Positions 62,236-64,000 of a stretch of DNA of 64,000 nt are shown here, piece by piece. Origin of the DNA: an uncultured Granulosicoccus sp. (GTDB lineage Bacteria > Pseudomonadota > Gammaproteobacteria > Granulosicoccales > Granulosicoccaceae); NCBI GenBank assembly GCA_947495035.1, contig CANLXI010000027.1, positions 1-64,000 on the forward strand, given 5' to 3'. A model generated the notes under the pieces. It was given only the letters and a program-made list of their open reading frames with translations, did no database searches and was not told where the DNA came from. The translations under genes and the position numbers were made by a program. The number at the start of each line of letters is the position of its first letter. Position 1 is the stretch's first letter.

Positions 62236-63216
62236 CTACTCGGCGGTAGCTGTGCCTGCCGCAGTGCTGGCAAGCCCTGCCAGTGCCGCACTGATCGTGG
62301 CCAGTCGTGCGTCTTCACCTTCAATGCCGTGGCGTTCCGCCAGGTAGGCAGGGTCGTTATAGGCAATGGTCACGACACCACCGTCATCTTCGAATACCAG
62401 CATTTTCTGCGGCAGATCAATACCGATACTCTGCTCGATCTGCATCAGTGGTGTGCCGGCATTCGGGTTGCCGAAGATGACCAGGCGGGTGGGGTTCAGA
62501 TCCATCTCGACACTCTCGGCATTGGCGGCGTGGTCCAGTTCCCGTACCAGCAGCAGCGGCTCGGCGTTCTGAATGGCGCTCACCAGTGTGTTGTAAGTGC
62601 TGTCCATGTCCTGGGTACTGGTGACGGTGATGATGCCTTCGCCGGCGCTGACGTTCGTGCTGGCAAGCGGTTCCGCATCGCTGTCTTCTTCGGTATTGCC
62701 TGATGCGTTGAAAGACAGCGCATCGAGGGCACCGGCTATCGTCTGCAGCGCAGCATCAGCCGAGTCATCGCCAACGATGGCGTGTCGCTGTTGCAGATAA
62801 TCGGCCGAGTTGTAGGCGATCTGCGTGTCACCCTCTTCGTTTTCCCAGGCCAGAATCTTCTGCGGCAGGTCGAGACCTGCCAGCTGGTTGACTTGCATCA
62901 GGGGTGTTCCCAGAGCCGGATTGCCAAACAGCTGGACGGAGGTGGGGCGCAGAGTCTCACCGATACCGGCGGCATTGGCCTGATGATCGATCAGTGGCAA
63001 GGCCGTGATCGCGTCATTGTTGTTCAGTGCTGTCAGCAAGGCGCCCATGGCTTCGCCGACGGGGCGTGCGCTATCGAATGCGACCAGGCCGTCAACAGAG
63101 GCGGTTGCACCGCCTGTGGTGTCTGTATCAGCATCGTCGTCGCTGCTGCAGCCACTGATGAAGGCGGTGGCCATGCTGGTACAGAGGATGGCTCCTTTGA
63201 TCAGGGCACTGGACAT
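62236..63216 (-). CDS. Lipoprotein with two DUF302 domains
   Basis: 326 aa from the ATG at 63216 (MSSALIKGAILCTSM). Lipobox FISGCSS, then an Asp/Thr linker. Two DUF302 copies follow, recognisable by FGNPALGTPLMQ plus LDLPQKILAW, and FGNPNAGTPLMQ plus IDLPQKMLVF, separated by an acidic linker. DUF302 proteins bind no known ligand for certain. Envelope location predicted. Confidence 0.85.
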   Translation of the reverse strand: MSSALIKGAILCTSMATAFISGCSSDDDADTDTTGGATASVDGLVAFDSARPVGEAMGALLTALNNNDAITALPLIDHQANAAGIGETLRPTSVQLFGNPALGTPLMQVNQLAGLDLPQKILAWENEEGDTQIAYNSADYLQQRHAIVGDDSADAALQTIAGALDALSFNASGNTEEDSDAEPLASTNVSAGEGIITVTSTQDMDSTYNTLVSAIQNAEPLLLVRELDHAANAESVEMDLNPTRLVIFGNPNAGTPLMQIEQSIGIDLPQKMLVFEDDGGVVTIAYNDPAYLAERHGIEGEDARLATISAALAGLASTAAGTATAE

Positions 63217-63342
63217 GGGATGGACTCCAGGGGGTAATGGATTGAGGCCACTTAGAGCCCGATCTGTTGACAAGTTCCCCGGTTCTCCATACCGCAATGA
63301 TCGACGAGTGAAACAGAGACCGCCACGCGGTCACGCCTGTTG

Positions 63343-64000
63343 TTACTGACTCACACCTCGGTTCACGGACTCGATGTCGAATGCTGCCCGCATCAGGGCC
63401 TGGGTATAGGGTTCCCGGGGCTGATCCAGAATCTGCTGCGCCGGACCGCTTTCCACTACCTTGCCGGCCTGCATGACAATGATGTCGTCACTCAATGCCC
63501 TGACCACTTTCAGATCATGACTGATGAACAGATAGGCCAGGCCGTGCTTCTCCTGCAGATCCTGCAGCAACTGAACGATCTGCGCCTGAACGGACATGTC
63601 CAGTGCCGACGTCGGTTCATCCAGCACGACCAGTGCGGGCTTGAGCACCATGGCGCGCGCTATCGCGATGCGCTGACGTTGACCTCCCGAGAATTCATGC
63701 GGGTAGCGATGCAGGGCAGAGAGCTCCAGGCCGACTTCCTGCAGTGCCTCACTGACCCGTTGACGTCGTTCATCGGCACTCATGGTCGTCTGATGTACCT
63801 TGAGTCCTTCTTCGATGATCTGCAGGATGGACATGCGCGGGCTCAGGCTGCCAAAGGGGTCCTGAAAGACAATCTGCATGGATTGTCGAAGGCTGCGCAG
63901 ATCGCTGCCGGACCTGTCATGGATCGGCGCCCCTCTGAAGCGGATTTCGCCTTCACTGGCGATCAGACGCAACAGTGCCAGGCCCAATGTTGTCTTGCCT
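63343..64000 (-). CDS. Peptide-type ABC transporter ATPase, C-terminal part (truncated by window)
   Basis: Runs off the right edge. The visible part starts at the end of Walker A (GKTTLGLALLRLI) and includes the Q-loop VFQDPFGSLSPR, signature FSGGQRQR, Walker B LVVLDEP and H-loop ISHDLKVV. It ends with the family tail PREPYTQALMRAAF. Most like the second half of YejF/DppF-type fused ATPases. Convergent organisation with the lipoprotein is not the case: both are on the minus strand. Confidence 0.85.
   Translation of the reverse strand, partial: GKTTLGLALLRLIASEGEIRFRGAPIHDRSGSDLRSLRQSMQIVFQDPFGSLSPRMSILQIIEEGLKVHQTTMSADERRQRVSEALQEVGLELSALHRYPHEFSGGQRQRIAIARAMVLKPALVVLDEPTSALDMSVQAQIVQLLQDLQEKHGLAYLFISHDLKVVRALSDDIIVMQAGKVVESGPAQQILDQPREPYTQALMRAAFDIESVNRGVSQ

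Overview
The window reads as a piece of chromosome from a marine-type gammaproteobacterium. It has a GlnRS, RNase T, birA-coaX, fadBA, argD-argF, an AddA/AddB-like recombination pair, thiopurine methyltransferase and a BacNaV-type sodium channel. I see no phage, transposase, integrase, CRISPR array or rRNA. The closest genus cannot be read from the sequence alone.

Layout: glnS (minus strand); an M61 peptidase-birA-coaX run; tRNA-Thr(TGT); a PAS-GGDEF-EAL protein; an AraC-type regulator and a voltage-gated Na channel; a beta-oxidation block (acyl-CoA dehydrogenase, fadB, fadA); a peptide-scavenging operon (M20 deacylase, five-part peptide ABC transporter, P1-family peptidase); a TTC38-like protein; an ASH/beta-propeller protein followed by a pentahaem lipoprotein; a polysaccharide exporter plus outer-membrane barrel; a pilin-accessory protein and a patatin; argD-argF-hypothetical; superoxide dismutase, grxD, arfB, rnt; a Ser/Thr kinase with a cyclic-nucleotide-like domain; galE; addB-like/addA-like and tpm; a conserved XpaC-TelA-SPFH/GYF-zinc-ribbon membrane cluster; a B12/radical-SAM protein; a desaturase-Rieske pair; a DUF302 lipoprotein; and a truncated peptide-ABC ATPase at the right edge.

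The most unusual content is not a gene. The decamer ATGGGTGTCT (reverse complement AGACACCCAT) occurs 21 times exactly and about 16 more times with one or two mismatches, against about 0.1 exact copies expected by chance. It forms phased arrays with periods of 34-52 bp, and exactly 38 bp in one array, beside glnS/M61, coaX, the Na channel and the acyl-CoA dehydrogenase. It also lies inside coding sequences in several reading frames, most strikingly as in-frame arrays in the AddA-like helicase-nuclease, where the spacings become multiples of three. Gene boundaries are affected: one array supplies the stop codon of the channel gene, and others create false N-terminal extensions.

Separately, intergenic gaps carry short tandem arrays of 6-, 8-, 9- and 10-bp units. 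In several of them the unit changes in blocks along the array, as if point variants were spread by local slippage. The genome therefore appears to generate and keep short repeats at an unusual rate, both as simple tandem arrays and as the dispersed decamer family.
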